Origin: Datisca glomerata
Lineage: Eukaryota; Streptophyta; Magnoliopsida; Cucurbitales; Datiscaceae
Length of the DNA: 64,000 nt
NCBI GenBank assembly: GCA_003255025.1
Contig: QANY01009007.1
Span: 62,001 to 126,000 of the forward strand
Direction: 5' to 3'
Numbering within the stretch: the first letter of the stretch is position 1; the number at the start of each line of letters is the position of its first letter. Under the pieces are notes generated by a model. That model saw only the letters and a list, made by a program, of their open reading frames with translations, was not told the DNA's origin and made no database searches. Shown here piece after piece: positions 26,341-38,783 of the stretch. The position numbers and the translations under genes were made by a program.

Positions 26341-26354
26341 GCTTTGATATCATT

Positions 26355-26859
26355 TGTTAGATAAAATCATTATCGGTATAAACCGTATCTTAAAATCTTA
26401 AGAACTCATGTTAAACACATCAATAATCAAAAAACTATTAAAGTGGAAGCGTACATGATTCCATGACAGTAGATCACAATTAAGAACCGAGCGGTTGACC
26501 TTCCAGATATACACGATTCTCTATCAGAGAGTCCTATTTGATTAAGCCTCTGTGTTTTCTCTCTAAGGTTGAGATATTATGGAGAATAAAATTATTTCCC
26601 TTAGTCATGTGATCTTGGAACCATAATCACTTATAGATAACATATTTATTATCTTTTGATATTTTTATCTTAGCCCATCATAAAATAGAAACTATCCTAA
26701 AGTGTATACACATCAAAATGTCCACAACCTATCAGATACATTAAAACTAAAATCACTAAAACGTTAGCTGATAACTTTTAATTGAGTTTAACCTTATTTG
26801 ACAGTCTGTAACACATAATTATTCACATATAAGTTCAATGTTGGATTGAGGATCCAACA
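26355..26859 (-). repeat. Copia-1 5' LTR
   Basis: 505 bp. On the minus strand it starts TGTTGGATCCTCAATCC and ends ATCTAACA, immediately followed by the primer-binding site. TG...CA ends are intact. Confidence 0.9.
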
Positions 26860-26870
26860 CGTAGAGCAGT

Positions 26871-27656
26871 TGAATAGAAATGCTTGTATATTGCAACAGA
26901 AAAATTACAGAATAAAAGTTGATTACAGATTCTTGAATAGAAAATAAATTCAGTAGAGACTTGTGTAGCAACGATCTAAAGATGAATTTCACCCTCCACG
27001 GTTTGCTTGAAGACTAGAGTGAATGTTTCTGCAGGATACAACTACCATGATTGATGATTCAGCAAACAAACGCTTCAATCTCTCTCAGAACACGAAACAA
27101 TATTTCTTTCTCCTTTACGAACTCTCTGGAAAAAATGACTTACTATTTTTTGGACGATTATGCTCTGTATTTATAAATAAGGGTGGCATTTTTCTGAGAA
27201 AACTGCCACCATTCTACACCTTATACGAAGTGTGAGTTTCCAAGTGAAACTACCCTCTTCTCTATCGACATGTGGCAGACAATTTCTCTACAATGGAAAC
27301 CGTCTACCACCCTACGTGTAGTTGAGAGGCAGCAGTTTATGTCTCTTAGCTTCCTTGTCAGGTCATTAAACATGTGGCCAAATGAATAGAGCATCATCTG
27401 AACCGAACCAGATGAAACCGGGTTCAAATCGGGCCGTGCTGAGCTTAGTCCTCTCTCCCCCATAAAATGTGATGTACCCCTTGTGGCCACACCCTAAAGC
27501 CCAAGGTGTGGATTTATAAAGCACACCTCCAACTCTTTCTTAAGTAATGTGAGATTTTTCTTTTAAGCTACTCACTCTTTATTCTTCTTTATCTTCATTC
27601 ACACACAGTTACATAGTCATACTTAGCTTTACTTAATAAGCTCAATTACTCCAACA
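26871..27656 (-). repeat. LTR-like sequence, probably a solo or truncated copia-type LTR
   Basis: On the minus strand it begins TGTTGGAGTAATTGAGC and holds two TATA-like motifs (TTTATAAATCC near 27510 and TTTATAAATAC near 27170). It ends near CTATTCA just before copia-1. No primer-binding site follows and no matching flanking duplication was found, so the low-coordinate boundary is uncertain. The 89-codon frame inside it (27490-27221) is not recognisable. Confidence 0.4.
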
Positions 27657-29318
27657 CCTTTCACCATTTCCCTAGATCAGTCAATGGACGTGCAAATATT
27701 TGCGCAAAATCGAGACGTAATAGGAATCAAGACATATTTCAATTTATTCCTTTCTCTTATGAGTGTACAACTATGGCTTTGAACGTTCCTTTGTAATTTT
27801 TTATAGAGCTAGTTATCTTTGATATGTTAAAAACGGGATGAGAATGAGAATCATTTTTGGACCTTTTTATCCACTTCATATTTTATAATTTTCAAATTTA
27901 CCCTTTCAGTTTATTAATGGTGCATTAATATTAGTTTATTTTTTATTTTTTCTTTTTTATAATGGTGTATATCTTGACTGCTTTAAATTTTATTTATAGA
28001 TATGATAATATTTTATGTTATTTCTTTCTTAAAGAAATATTTAGAGAAAATTAATTAACTAAACAAATTTGGCATGGTTACCGCCTTTTGATTGACCGAT
28101 GTAGGACCAAATTATCACAAAGATGGGAAAGTTTATTGGGTGAGATGACCACAACGTAGCTGCCCCTCCTCTCGTCGATTGCCGCATATAATTTCCCCAA
28201 AGGTAGCCTGTCGTTGGAATTGGATCCCCTATTCTTGGTGGGAGGGTTGGGGCCTTGCAAGGTCGAACACATGGTTGGATTTAGTTGATCCTTGTCGTTT
28301 ACTTAATCTATTGAGATTCTCATTATACATTTAGTTTAGCTTTTTGAATCTAGTTTTTAGTTCAATACCACTATTATTAACTGAAATTAAAGAATTAGTA
28401 GATTTACTTAGGGCAAAATTGGAATGGATTAGGATTGTCAACTTATAATCTATAATTTAATGACCGGGTTGATTATAAGATTATAAGATTATAAGTTCAT
28501 AACATGTTAGGGCAGACCCAAATAAGGCCTATTCATTTTATTTACAGTTAGTACCGATAGTGTCGGACACATGTTGGAACATGGGGTACGCGCCCAATAT
28601 AGAAGCCAATGTAATTGGTGATAGTTTAATTGATGACAATTGAATCGATGGTAAAATATGATTGATATTGTTTGTTGTGCTAGTAATTTATAGATAGTTG
28701 ATGACAATTTATGATTGTTATGTTTGATATATGTATAATTTTATTGTAAGTTTATGAAAAATAACGTTTGAAGTAATTTAACTGCCTACTCAGGGTTGCC
28801 CTTTTTGGAGGGACTCTAGTTGCATTCTACAGTGGTAAATTAAAACTACCAACAAAATATGATTGCTATCAATTTTAAGGATTACTCACAACAAATAAAG
28901 TAATTCAATTGCTATAAAGATTATGAGAGGATTACAGCCTTGAATTACCCATACCAAACATGCCTTAGTTTTATGAATCTATTGGTTAATTTTTTTTAAA
29001 GTTGATTTAGTGTCGCATAGAAGTCGAACTATTTCTTTAGGCTTCATGATTTGATTCCTTCCACTGCATGGGTGTTGTCATATGTTGTCTGTCAAGCCCA
29101 TGATATCCACTTTGTACGCTCAGAACTTTCTACTGCAAAATGATGTATTTCGGGCTTGTACATTGTATATAATATTTTTAATAAATAATGATTAATTTAA
29201 TAAATTTAATTATATAGTTTTCCGTATTAATATAGTTACTAGATTGCCCTCTACTTTATTATTTGTAACTATTTTATTATCTCCCTTTATCTTTCTCTCT
29301 ATCTATTTATAATACTGT
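27657..29318. other. AT-rich intergenic DNA
   Basis: No gene recognised. A short tandem repeat of GATTATAA units occurs at about 28470-28495. The rest is low-complexity AT-rich DNA. Confidence 0.5.
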
Positions 29319-29463
29319 TGATGTCTAAAATCTCTCAACAATACACGTGCTCTCTTTTTGACGACTAAAAATTTGTAGAACACAAATAAAGAATCCAAAG
29401 AACGAGGAGAATCGGGGGTGATTTCCTCGCCTAAAGGCCTCCAATGCTATGTCAGTATCTTGG
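29319..29463 (-). repeat. Distal part of the gypsy 3' LTR, cut off by the hAT element
   Basis: The stretch matches the complement of the end of the gypsy LTR at 54442-55175. For example TTTCCTCGCCTAA and GTCAGTATCTTGG occur here on the plus strand and, complemented, around 55015-55060 there. It stops exactly at the start of the hAT terminal repeat (29464). The rest of this LTR copy is at 39215-39691 in the opposite orientation. Confidence 0.8.
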
Positions 29464-29599
29464 CAAGGGCGGATTTGCCCAAGGATCATGGGGCACGTGC
29501 CCCCCTCACATTTTCATGTACCGTATTTTTTACCTACACTAAACCTAACCCTTTCTATATCTCTCTGTTACTTTTGGTATCATAAAGTAGCCGTCTCTT

Positions 29600-29790
29600 T
29601 CACGATTTCCTCTCTCTCTCTCTCAAGTCCAATCGTAGCCTTTGTCTTTCTCTCTCTCCCAAGTCTCATCGTAGCTAGCATCTCTCTCTCTCTCTCACCC
29701 TCTCTCTCCCTCCCTCTCTCTCTTAAGTCCCACATTAGCCTTTCTACCCTAGCCCTAGTCATCTCTCACTCTCTCTCTCCATCTCAACTA
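29600..29790. repeat. CT-rich simple repeat in the hAT 5' region
   Basis: Runs of CTCTCT interrupted by short CCC and AAGTCC units; polypyrimidine on the plus strand. Open frames across it on both strands are compositional. Confidence 0.8.
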
Positions 29791-30204
29791 AATTACATCT
29801 CTAATTCTTTTTTTATTCTATATATTCTTTAGTTTATATTTGAATTGGTGTGTTCCTCACAAATACTTCTTTGGACATGGATCTCATTAGGTAAGTCTCT
29901 TAATATTTATTTGTTTTACATGTTTGATTTTCATTAATATATTATATTATTTATTTTTTTTGTATCAATTATGTTTAGAAATTAAAAAAAATGTTGAACA
30001 TATACACGCAAAGGCTGTCAAAGTAGCCTGCGTAAACAAGTATGAACTCTAAAATTTAATTATTATGCTCGTTCATTATCATTTGATATTTTATTAAATT
30101 TAAAATTACTACTTTCGTTTATGGTTTTGTTTACTGTATTTCTTATTGTACTTCACTTTGTAAGCATAAATAAAAAAAGTTAGTTTTTACTACTATGATC
30201 TTGA

Positions 30205-32043
30205 AATAGAAATGGAAAGATATTTTAAAATAAAATCGACACTAGAACTGTCTTCGTCAATAGAGAAAAGAACTGCTAGTTCAGAAATTTTGTTTGAAGA
30301 AATTAATTTAGTCCCAGTAGATCCAGACATTCGAATGTTCGAGATCGAGTTCGAATAGCATATTTACAGAAAGGTCCCTGTAAACCTCGAAGACGGTTTA
30401 ATCCAGCTTTGTTCGATGAATATCCAAATTGGTTAGAGTACAACATATCCAAAGATGTTTCATTTTGTTTATGTTGTTACCTATTCAAGCCCGAAGTTGG
30501 AGAACAAGCATGAGGTGACTCTTTTTGTTGGTGAAGGATTTTCAAATTGGAAGAAGAAAGAGAAATTGCAAATTCGTGTTGGAGATCCTAACAGTGCTCA
30601 TAACCAGCTTGGGCTCAATGTGAAAGTCTATTGAACCAAAAAGAATATATTGAGACACGTGTTAATAAACATTCAGACCAAGCTTGAAGTGAATATTGAA
30701 CTCGTTTATGTGCACTGATTGATTGTATCTGATTCCTTTTAAGATTAGGGCTTCCATTTCATAGGCATGACGAATATGAAGATTCAAAGAACCACGTTTC
30801 TTGAACTTTTACGATGGTTATGTGATCACAATAATGATATAAAAGTTGTTTCCTTTAAAATTGCTCTAGAAAATCTGAAATTGATAACACTTGACATTCA
30901 GGATATTGTGAATTGTGTTTCAATTGAGATTGTAAGTACTATTATTAAAAGTATTGGTGACAAGCTATTTTCTATTCTCATTGATGAATCTCGTGACACA
31001 TATTCCTAGGAGCAAATGACTATTCTATTACGTTATGTGGATAATGGTCATATAATTGAATGTTTTGTAGGTATTGTTCATGTCACTAACACTGTTGCTT
31101 TCTCACTTAAAAAAGCTATTGATAAATTTTTTTTAGACATGGATTAAGTATGGACAATGCTATGATGTGGCAAGTAATATGCAAGGTGCATTTAATGGAC
31201 TCAAAGCACTAATTTGAAGGAAAATGAATGTGCAATTTATATTCATTGCTTTGCCCATCACTCCAGTTAGCTCTTGTAGCTGTTGCAAAAATCATGTAGA
31301 CATTACAAGTCTCTTTACTTTGGTTGTTAAGGTGGTGAACATTGTTTGAGGTTCAGCGAAACGTCGTGTCATCCTTCATGATAATACACACTACTGTAGT
31401 TTTTGAAGCTATAAACAATAGTGAGCTTTCTAGTGGACAATGACTAAATCAAGAAATAAGTATTAAATGAGCTGGTGATACATGTTTGGGCTCACATTAT
31501 AGTACTTTGGCTAGCTTAATTACCATATTTCCATCTGTAATAGATGTACTTGAGATCATTATGGAAGAAATACCTAGTTTTAATTAGAAATATGAAGTAA
31601 AAGTTCTACTAAATACAATTAAATCATTTGATTTTGTAATGAACCTACACATGATGAAAAATATATTGGAGATTGCAAGTGATTTGTCTCAAGAATTACA
31701 AAGAAGAGATCAAGATATCGTGAATGCGATGAATTTAGTTAGATTATGCAAAGAAAGGTTGCAGTTGATAAGAGAAACATGATTTGATTCTCAACTTTGT
31801 AAAGTTTATTCATTTTTTGATAAACGTGATATTGAAGTTCCTAGCATGGATGGCATGTTTTTTACTACAGGAAGAAAAAGATGTAACACTCACAACATCA
31901 CTATCGAGTTGAAATATTTTATGTTGTCAATATGCAACTTCAAGAGCTAAACAATCATTTCAATGTGGCCAATACAGAATTGCTTCTTGGTGTTGCATAT
32001 TTAAATCTAAGTGATGGGTTTTCTAATTTGGTAAATAAAAATT
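30205..32043 (+). pseudogene. hAT transposase (TTF-type zinc finger / DUF4371 family), N-terminal and central part, broken
   Basis: From about 30210 the frames read MERYFKIKSTLELSSS, then VGEGFSNWKKKEKLQI and GDPNSAHNQ. These are followed by FLELLRWLCDHNNDIK and KLFSILIDESRDTYS (the DES first-Asp motif), ILLRYVDNGHIIECFVGI, KENECAIYIHCFAHH, and finally LQELNNHF.VANTELLLGVA. These are consecutive signatures of plant TTF-type zinc-finger hAT transposases. Stops and frameshifts are frequent. The last readable residues correspond to the segment just before the dimerisation region, whose continuation is at 41999-41817. Confidence 0.85.
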
Positions 32044-32044
32044 T
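32043..32044. other. Rearrangement breakpoint 1 (hAT to copia-2)
   Basis: On the left is hAT transposase on the plus strand; on the right is copia RNase H on the minus strand, ending after SWSSKTN. The counterparts of both halves meet at 41999/42000 in the opposite orientation. About 20 residues of hAT coding sequence are missing between the two hAT halves; the copia halves miss only a few bases. Placement is good to about 10 bp. Confidence 0.75.
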
Positions 32045-34117
32045 ATTCGTCTTGCTACTCCAAGATATGGCGCCATTGCTTAGCAAGAAAACATATTCAG
32101 ATGTTGATTTACATTCGTCAGGGTCACCACCCCAATCAACATCTGAGTAACCCACTAGATGCAAATCGTTTCCTCGATAACAGAAACATAAATCTGTAGT
32201 ACCTTTAAGGTACCTCAAAATCCTCTTAACAGCTTTCCAATGAGCTTGTCCAAGATTTGACTGATATGAGCTGACTAAACTAACGACATAATAAATATCA
32301 GGACGTGTACAAGATATCGTACATCAAACTTCCAATGGCATTAGAATATGGGACTCTAGCCATGCTCTCTTTTTCTTCTGGAGTCTTAGGACACATTTTT
32401 TACTAAGGATTTCACTCTTTGCTATTAGAGCGTCGATGAGGAGTTTGCAATCTCGCATATTGAATCGTTCGAGTGTTTTCTTAATATATGACTCTTGCCA
32501 CAGAGTAAGAAGTCTTTTTGAATGATCTCGATATATTTTCACACCTAGTGTAAATGTTGCTTCACCCATGTCCATCTCAAAATGAGAAGACAACCATTAT
32601 TTAATGGTAACGCCAAATATTTTATCATTCCCATCCAAAAGGATATCATCTACATACAATGATATAATTAAAAAATTACTCTCAACATGTTTAACGTAAA
32701 CACAATGGTCTTCATCGATCATCATAAAACCATAAAAGGTTATGGCTCTATGAAACTTAAGATATCGTTGTCTAGATGATTGTTTGAGGCCATATATTGA
32801 TCTTAGGAGCTTGCATACTTTGTGCTCCTGGCCTTTTGCAACAAAATTCGCAGGATGTTACATGTAAATTTCTTCATCTAGTTCCTCATTCAGGAAAGCA
32901 GTTTTTACGTCCATCTAGTGTAATTTCAAATCCATCTGGAAAATAATAGCTAAAATTAGACATGTGGAGGCAAACCTAACAACATGTGAAGTTTTTTTCA
33001 CATACTCTATTCCTTCTTGTTTAGTGTAACCCTTAGCTACCAAATGTGTCTTATATCTTTCTATAGATCCATCTTCCTTGCATTTAATTTTGAGAACTCA
33101 TTTGTTCCAAATAGCTTTACGCCTTCGTAGAAGATTAACCAAGTCCCAAACACGGTTTATTCTCATTGTCTCCATTTCTTCTTCCATTGCCTTTAACCAA
33201 TGATTTTTTATAGTTGATGAAAGAGCCTCTTGTACAGTTCTCGACACATGTTCATCATATGGCGTAATCATAAAAGCTTCTCCCCCGATTTCAAAACATC
33301 AACGAGGAATACTTTTACGAGTACTTCTCCGTATATAATCTTCTTACAGATTTGTATCATCAGTCAAAATGTTACTCCCACTCGAAGCAAGGAGATGAGA
33401 CACATTCTCATTCATTTCAGATGTCTGATCCATAGTAACATTAGTGTCAAGATCTTCTATCTCATATAGACTCAGATCTTGACTAGCTTCTCTTTGTTAG
33501 GAAATTCATTCTCTAAAAACATGGCATCTCTTAATTCAAATTCAGTAAAACTTCCATCAAATTGTCCACCAATGAACATGTATCCTTTGGCGTGTTCAAC
33601 ATATCTTATAAAAATGGACTCCTTACCTCTCCGTCCAAGTTTACCATACTTATGAGAAGAATTGTGAACATAATCTGCAGATCCCCAAGGTCGTAGATTA
33701 CTTAAGTCGGGTTTCATACTCGTCCAAAGTTCATATGGGGTGGAAGTTACTGATTTAGAAGGTACACAGTTAAGTAGATATGTAGCAGTAAGCAACGTAT
33801 CTTCCCAATATGAAATGGGTAAGCTCGCTTGTGCCATCATAGACCTTACCATATCTAGAAGTGTTCTATTCCTTCTTTCCGTAACACAATTTGGTTATAG
33901 AGTTCCTAGAATAGTTAGTTGTCTAGATATACCATTTTCATCACATAATTATTTGAATTGATCAGAAAGATATCCACAGCCTTGATATGTTCTTAATGCT
34001 TTTATCTTTTTGTCTATTTGATTCTCCATCAAATTCATAAATCATTTGACGCAGTCCAATGCTTCAGATTTATGGGAGATTAAATAGACAAATTCACATT
34101 ATTTGATATCCTTATGT
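32044..34117 (-). pseudogene. Copia-2 polyprotein, integrase to RNase H (middle part, broken)
   Basis: On the minus strand from 34117: integrase core text ending in VYLISHKSEALDCVK, then NRTLLDMVRSMMAQASLPIS and TPYELWTSMKPDLSNLRPWG (33852-33472). The RT follows with MDVKTAFLNE and YVDDILL near 32640. RNase H has LVGYSDVDWGGDPDECKSTS and ends with NGAISWSSKTN at 32044. The family is the one whose C-terminus and 3' LTR lie at 42000-43801. Stops and frameshifts show it is dead. Its 5' part is absent here and is inferred to be at 59697 onward. Confidence 0.85.
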
Positions 34118-34118
34118 G
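34117..34118. other. Rearrangement breakpoint 2 (copia-2 to gypsy)
   Basis: To the left, copia integrase text on the minus strand fades out near its catalytic-core start. To the right, gypsy integrase starts with EVHEGVCGN on the plus strand. The bases ATGTGAAGTCC can be read as part of either, a short microhomology. The missing gypsy 5' part ends at 57525. Confidence 0.7.
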
Positions 34119-35200
34119 AAGTCCACGAGGGAGTCTGTGGAAACCAAGTGGCGCATGGGCCCTGCACCATAGGCTCAAAAGGCAGGGATATTATTGGCCG
34201 ACGACGGTTTCAGACACTAAGAACTTCGTAAGAATGTGTGACAAATGCAAAAGGACCGCGAACATCCCGCACCAACAACTAGAACCGCTCATCTTCATCC
34301 CAAGTCCATGATCATTTGCTCAGTGGGGGTGGATTTAATCAGACCCCTACCAATGGGGAAAGGCCAGAACAAATTCACCATCATCGCCATAGAATATTTC
34401 ACCAAGTTGGTAGAGGCAGCACCCTTAGCCACCATCACAGAGCACAAGACCATGAACTTCATATGGAAAAACATCATGTGTAGTTTTGGCATACCCAACA
34501 CCATTATCATGGACAACGACAAACATTTCGATAAAGCCAAGTTTAGGTGGACGTGCGAGAAACTCGGGATTAGGCACCTTACCTTTTCACCAGCCCACCC
34601 ACAGTCCAATGGACAAGTAGAAGTAGTCAACAAAACCATCAAGAACAATCTCAAGACAAAATTGGAAGGAAGGAAAGAGCTGTAATTAGACGAGCTCCTA
34701 AACATCATCTGGCTTATAAGACCACTAACAAAACAACAATGGGAGAAATACCCTACAGACTGGTCTTTACCTCATAGGCTCTCATCTTGGTGGAAATAGT
34801 GGTACCCACCCATGGAGTCCAGCAGAACGGCCTGGAGCAAAATGTACGCCAATTAAGGCACAACTTGGATGACCTAGAAGAACTATGGGACTAGGCCAAT
34901 CTGTAAAACGAGTCATACCATGTCACCGCCTCACGATACTACAACTCCAAGATGAAGGTTCTTCAAATTTGGGCGGGTAATCTGGTCCTACGAAAAATAA
35001 AATTCATGGAAGTAGAAGCCCTCAAACATAATAGGGAAGGACCTTATCTGGTAACAGAGGTAATACGGCCATGGACTTATCAAATATAAGACATGGATGG
35101 ACGGGTGTGGCACCTCCTTAGAATGCAAAGCACCTTAAGGTCTATAGCTCGACTAGGCATCAAATATAAAGGCTATTTTCCCAAAAATGAAGACGTCAAA
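34118..35200 (+). pseudogene. Gypsy integrase (zinc finger and core, broken)
   Basis: Zinc-binding region: EVHEGVCGN, then (frameshifted) SGAWALHHRLKRQGYYWPTT and CDKCKR, giving the H-H-C-C set. The core (frame 34245-34685) has QWGVDLIRPLPMGKGQNKF, EYFTKLVEAAP, FGIPNTIIMDNDKHF and SPAHPQSNGQVEVVN: the catalytic D, D and E positions are readable. A stop follows at 34683 and the C-terminal part to about 35200 is broken. Confidence 0.9.
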
Positions 35201-35209
35201 GGAAAAAGG

Positions 35210-35565
35210 TGATGTTCGGCTTGCTCTCTAGCACACCATACAGGAAAATGGATGGTAGCCCGAGCAGAAATGTCTGGCTAGATGTCAAATGAAAAAAGTG
35301 ATATTTGGCTTGTACTCTAACTGGGTAGATGGGAAAAGGGACGCTACCTTGAGCAAAAATGCATGGCTAGACATCAAAGGAAAAAAATGATGTCTTTCTT
35401 GCACTCTAGCTCGTCATACAGGAAAAGGGATGCTAGCCTGAGCAGAAATTCCTAGCTAGATGTCAAAGAAAAAAAATGATGACTAGCTTGCTCTTCAACT
35501 TGCCATGCAGGAAAAAGGAACTAGCCCAAGCAGGAATGCATGTTGGGACATCAAAGGAAAAAGAG
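35210..35565. repeat. Four tandem copies of an 89-bp unit
   Basis: Units start at 35210, 35299, 35388 and 35477, exactly 89 bp apart, each with a TGATNTNNGGCTTGC-like start and a central GGAAAA..GGATGCTAGCC-like block. They lie between pol and the antisense ORF of the gypsy element, a place where Tat elements often carry tandem repeats. Confidence 0.9.
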
Positions 35566-36196
35566 GTATAAACGGTTAGCTCACTAGATGAGAAATAAAC
35601 TCAGTTTGAAGCAGGTCCACACAAATAGACCTTCTACACCAACACCTAAAGTACTCCGAAGGCTACAGAAGGATTGTATGGCTTGACCTCCTTAAAAGAG
35701 GGCAACCCACTCAGAAATAATAGAGATAACCTTACAACCTAGGTCGACATGCATTATTACTTAAAACATTAATGTAACAAGAATGATGAAAGATCAAAGT
35801 GTCATTCAGAACAAGTTAGAACTCGACAATAGTAAAGCTCCAGTTACTTAGGGCTCAATCAAAATTTGAGACCGATGGCCAAGTTAGGTTAAAGGTTATG
35901 ATAGAAGCAAGAAAAGAGATAAAACCATTGAAGAAAACATGTTCTCATCTAAGGAAATAAAGATTACAAATAAAAAAACTAGATAAAAGCTCTGGAAGTG
36001 CTGATGGCAGCCTAAGCGAGCTCTATGGTGGGGGACGGGCCTCCTTGGTTTCACCCAAGGGTAAAGGAGACTCCCTTGCATATGGACCAACCGAAGTAGC
36101 TTTCGAGACCAGAATATGGGGGACAACAGAAAAGAAAGGCTTGGAATTTTTAGAATGAACTAGATCAGGACACTGAGGACGAGGTGAAAGTTCCAG

Positions 36197-38403
36197 AGGT
36201 TAGCTGAGGAAGCTCAGGTCCAATTCAGGATAAGCCTCAACGATCTCATCTCGGTAACTATCATAACCCATGGAGAACTCCAAGAGTAGGGCAACCTTTA
36301 ACTCATGGGACTCTCTAAATTCATTCATACCTTTCACATGGATTTCATACCATCGATCGGATATCTCCTGCAAAGCGGCCTTCGCCAAGCTCAGTTGCTG
36401 ACCAATCTCCCTCTCCCAACTTTCAGCATGAGCAAGCTTCTCCTCCTAAAGCTGGGACTACTCTAACAAGATGCTCTTCTACTGTCGAAGGTTCATGATA
36501 ATCTTATCACAGTTGGTTAGTCAGGCCTCTAGATCCTGACAAATTTCCTGAGCCTGAGAGACCTTAGCCCTAGGCCGAGCCAAATCCTCCTCGAAAACCC
36601 GACCTTCCCGTAATAACACTAAGCTCCTAGATCTCCCCCGTTAGCTGTCCATTAACTTGAAAAAGGGAATCAAACCTATAGGCCCTGTCTACAAGCTCAG
36701 CCTCGCACTTCGAAGTCGCGAGCACCGCAGATAGTGTTTGCATCCAAGGTATGCCCCCTAAAGGCATCAGTAAACTCTGCCTCCGGCAGCTCAAGAAGAT
36801 AAGCCTCATTCCCAAGATCTGTATGTGTAGGCCACCAATTTAGAGCCCCCTCACCTCTTCTTGGGCCCGGTCCCGAGGACCAAGATTCTATGTCCCTTTA
36901 GTCAGGGTCATTGGGGATTTACGATTCTAATCTTGGGGGCCTGACCGGTCAGAACCTAGAGAAACAGACCCAATGAGCTGAGATGAAGACTCATCGACCT
37001 CAGGAATGATTTCCTTGAACTGAGCCCAAGGTTGAGAAGTTAATTAGGATGGTTGGGACAATCCTTTAGGAACTGCATGGTCAATACTATTTCACGATAG
37101 ACCCTACTCGGAAGGAAAAACACGCTTCTTGAGAAGACTTTCGGTGGTCTTCGGAGAAAAAAGCAGGAGTAGAGGATGAAGGGGGAGGTGGAGATGGTGG
37201 TATTGTCCCCGACGCTCTCCGTGGAAAAGTAGATAGAGGCGCACATAAGACCTTACACTCCTTTAACTTCCCTAGCTTTTTAGACTGAATGACCTCCATC
37301 TTCTGCACCTTGACCCCCAAACCTCCACCCGAGATTTGTTCGAAGAAGGATTACCTCCATCCATTTCTACCAGAAATAAAGCAACAACAATAAGATTGCG
37401 GACAAAAAAGAAGCAAAATGATACATAAATAACATCTTCTATGGTTTGAGGAAGGAGTCTCGGGACTCTTAAGACCAAGACTCTCCGAGCTCGAGCCTAC
37501 CGAATGGGCCTTGTCAGGAACCCCAATTGTGAAATTCGCTGGAGGATCTAGATACAATCTAGCCTGGAACAAGGACTTGGATGAGGTTAGGAAACTGAAG
37601 GAATGTTGGTCCACAAAGATCTCAGCAAGATTAAGGATCCGGGTTTGAAAATGGGCATAAAGTTCTTTCAGTTTTTGTCTTCCCCTGAACAAAAAGAAAA
37701 AAAATTAATTCTAAAATTAAGTGTGAGCATGCCTTCTCCCTCTAAGCCAAGATCTCATATGTAGTCTCAAAGTCGTAAGGCATTGAATTCATAAGCTTTG
37801 AATCCCCAAGACAAGACTCATAGGATCAAGAGATCACGAACCATTAGTATTTCCACTCTCTATACAAAGTGGGGATGCCGTTAGCAGGTCTTTTCATACC
37901 TCTTATCCTACCACTAATGTAGTACTAGCCTAGGTCCCGAGAAGGGGCACCTCACTCAATTTCTTAGGAGGGGACTTCAGTTGGAACAAAAAATTTCACT
38001 TCGCCTAGTGAAGTCCTCGCCGCAGTATAGCCTCCACAAGACCCAGCAACCCACCAGGACCCTTCAAGAATTGGGTTGGAGTTGGGCTAGAGTTATCCCT
38101 ATTGAAGTAAACCATTTCCTGATGAAGGGATGCAAGGGAAATTGCAGCCCACCGTCTAGAGCTACCAGGTACAGTCTGGTTCCTGCATACCGCAAGGCAC
38201 TAATTCTTTCACCCGCCTCCTGTAGCCGTAAGTGGATGTAATGTGAGAGATGGTATTTCTTTCGAATGGTGACTAAGTCCTCCTTAGTTAGGGAAGAAGG
38301 ATAGTCATAGCCCCCCTAAACAGTTGTAACTACCGCTTGGGCTCGCACGACATTAAGGATCAACACGGGAACCGACTGTCTCGATCGGCGAGTTTGAATC
38401 CAT
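36197..38403 (-). pseudogene. Antisense ORF of the gypsy/Tat element (putative gypsy-type transposon domain), broken
   Basis: Minus-strand frames start at an ATG at 38403 (MDSNSPIETVGSR). They continue out of frame with KKYHLSHYIHLRLQEAGERI and LQFPLHPFIRKWFTSIGITL, followed by AQLQPNS and RVLVGCWVLWR, a pattern I associate with the putative gypsy-type transposon domain (Transposase_28). Further frames at 37692-37351 and 36388-36200 end with EFSMGYDSYRDEIVEAYPEL. Many stops are present. The protein's role is unknown in general; I name only the family resemblance. Confidence 0.65.
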
Positions 38404-38776
38404 ATGGCTGGTGAAACTCTCCAAAACCCCTAGACAATATGAAAAACCCAAATAAAATTGGAAAAAGAGAAAGGGGAAAAGGAAGGAGAAATGACGTACC
38501 ACACAAGATTCGATAACAGTGAAGAAATTACTGAAAAACCAAAAAGCCGATAATCTCAAGTTATGGTACTTAGCAGCCGACAGAGGGGAAGATGTGGGCC
38601 CGGTAGATGAATGTAAAAGAAAATATTTGGAGGGAATTCTCACGACGAATGGCCCATGGGAAGAAGAAAACTTTTGATTTTGAAGAAAGAATAGATTCGG
38701 GGAAAAACAAAAGTTGTTAAGAAGCTCGTCTCCCTTAGATAGCCAAAAGTGGGAGTTGTGAAGAAGAAAACCACTC

Positions 38777-38783
38777 ATTTATA
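38777..38783 (-). promoter_or_regulatory. TATA box for the antisense ORF
   Basis: The minus strand reads CCTATAAATGAG, about 375 bp upstream of the antisense ATG at 38403. The frame opened across it (38778-38353) therefore probably lies in the leader rather than in protein. Confidence 0.45.

Larger units (their letters stand above)
20474..26859 (-). mobile_element. Copia-1: near-complete Ty1/copia LTR retrotransposon, inactive
   Basis: On the minus strand: 5' LTR 26859-26355, starting TGTTGGATCC and ending TCTAACA; primer-binding site TGATATCAAAGC (26352-26341), close to the initiator-Met tRNA complement; a GC-richer leader; then gag, protease, integrase and RT remnants in Ty1/copia order; a polypurine tract AAGTGGGAGA; and 3' LTR 20978-20474. 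The 3' LTR has lost about the last 20 bases. All coding segments carry frameshifts and stops. No target duplication was found, as expected with a truncated end. Confidence 0.9.
29464..32043 (+). mobile_element. hAT element (TTF/DUF4371-type), 5' half
   Basis: It starts with the terminal repeat CAAGGGCGGATTTG, similar to CAGGGACGGATCC at the other end of the same element (complement, 39693). It is preceded by TATCTTGG, a plausible 8-bp target duplication partner of TATCCTAA (complement of 39685-39692). It carries the transposase 5' part and stops abruptly at 32043, where non-homologous copia sequence begins. Confidence 0.85.

Noticed and set aside
20474..26859. Exact 5-bp target duplication for copia-1
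   Set aside because: The base set beside the 5' LTR (CGTAG on the plus strand) has no match at the truncated 3' LTR, so none is claimed.
29449..29832. 127-codon plus frame and its antisense 60-codon frame
   Set aside because: Both are produced by the CT-rich simple repeat; Ser/Leu and Arg/Glu runs only.
34295..34708. 137-codon minus frame
   Set aside because: Antisense shadow of the gypsy integrase core, whose plus-strand motifs are clear.
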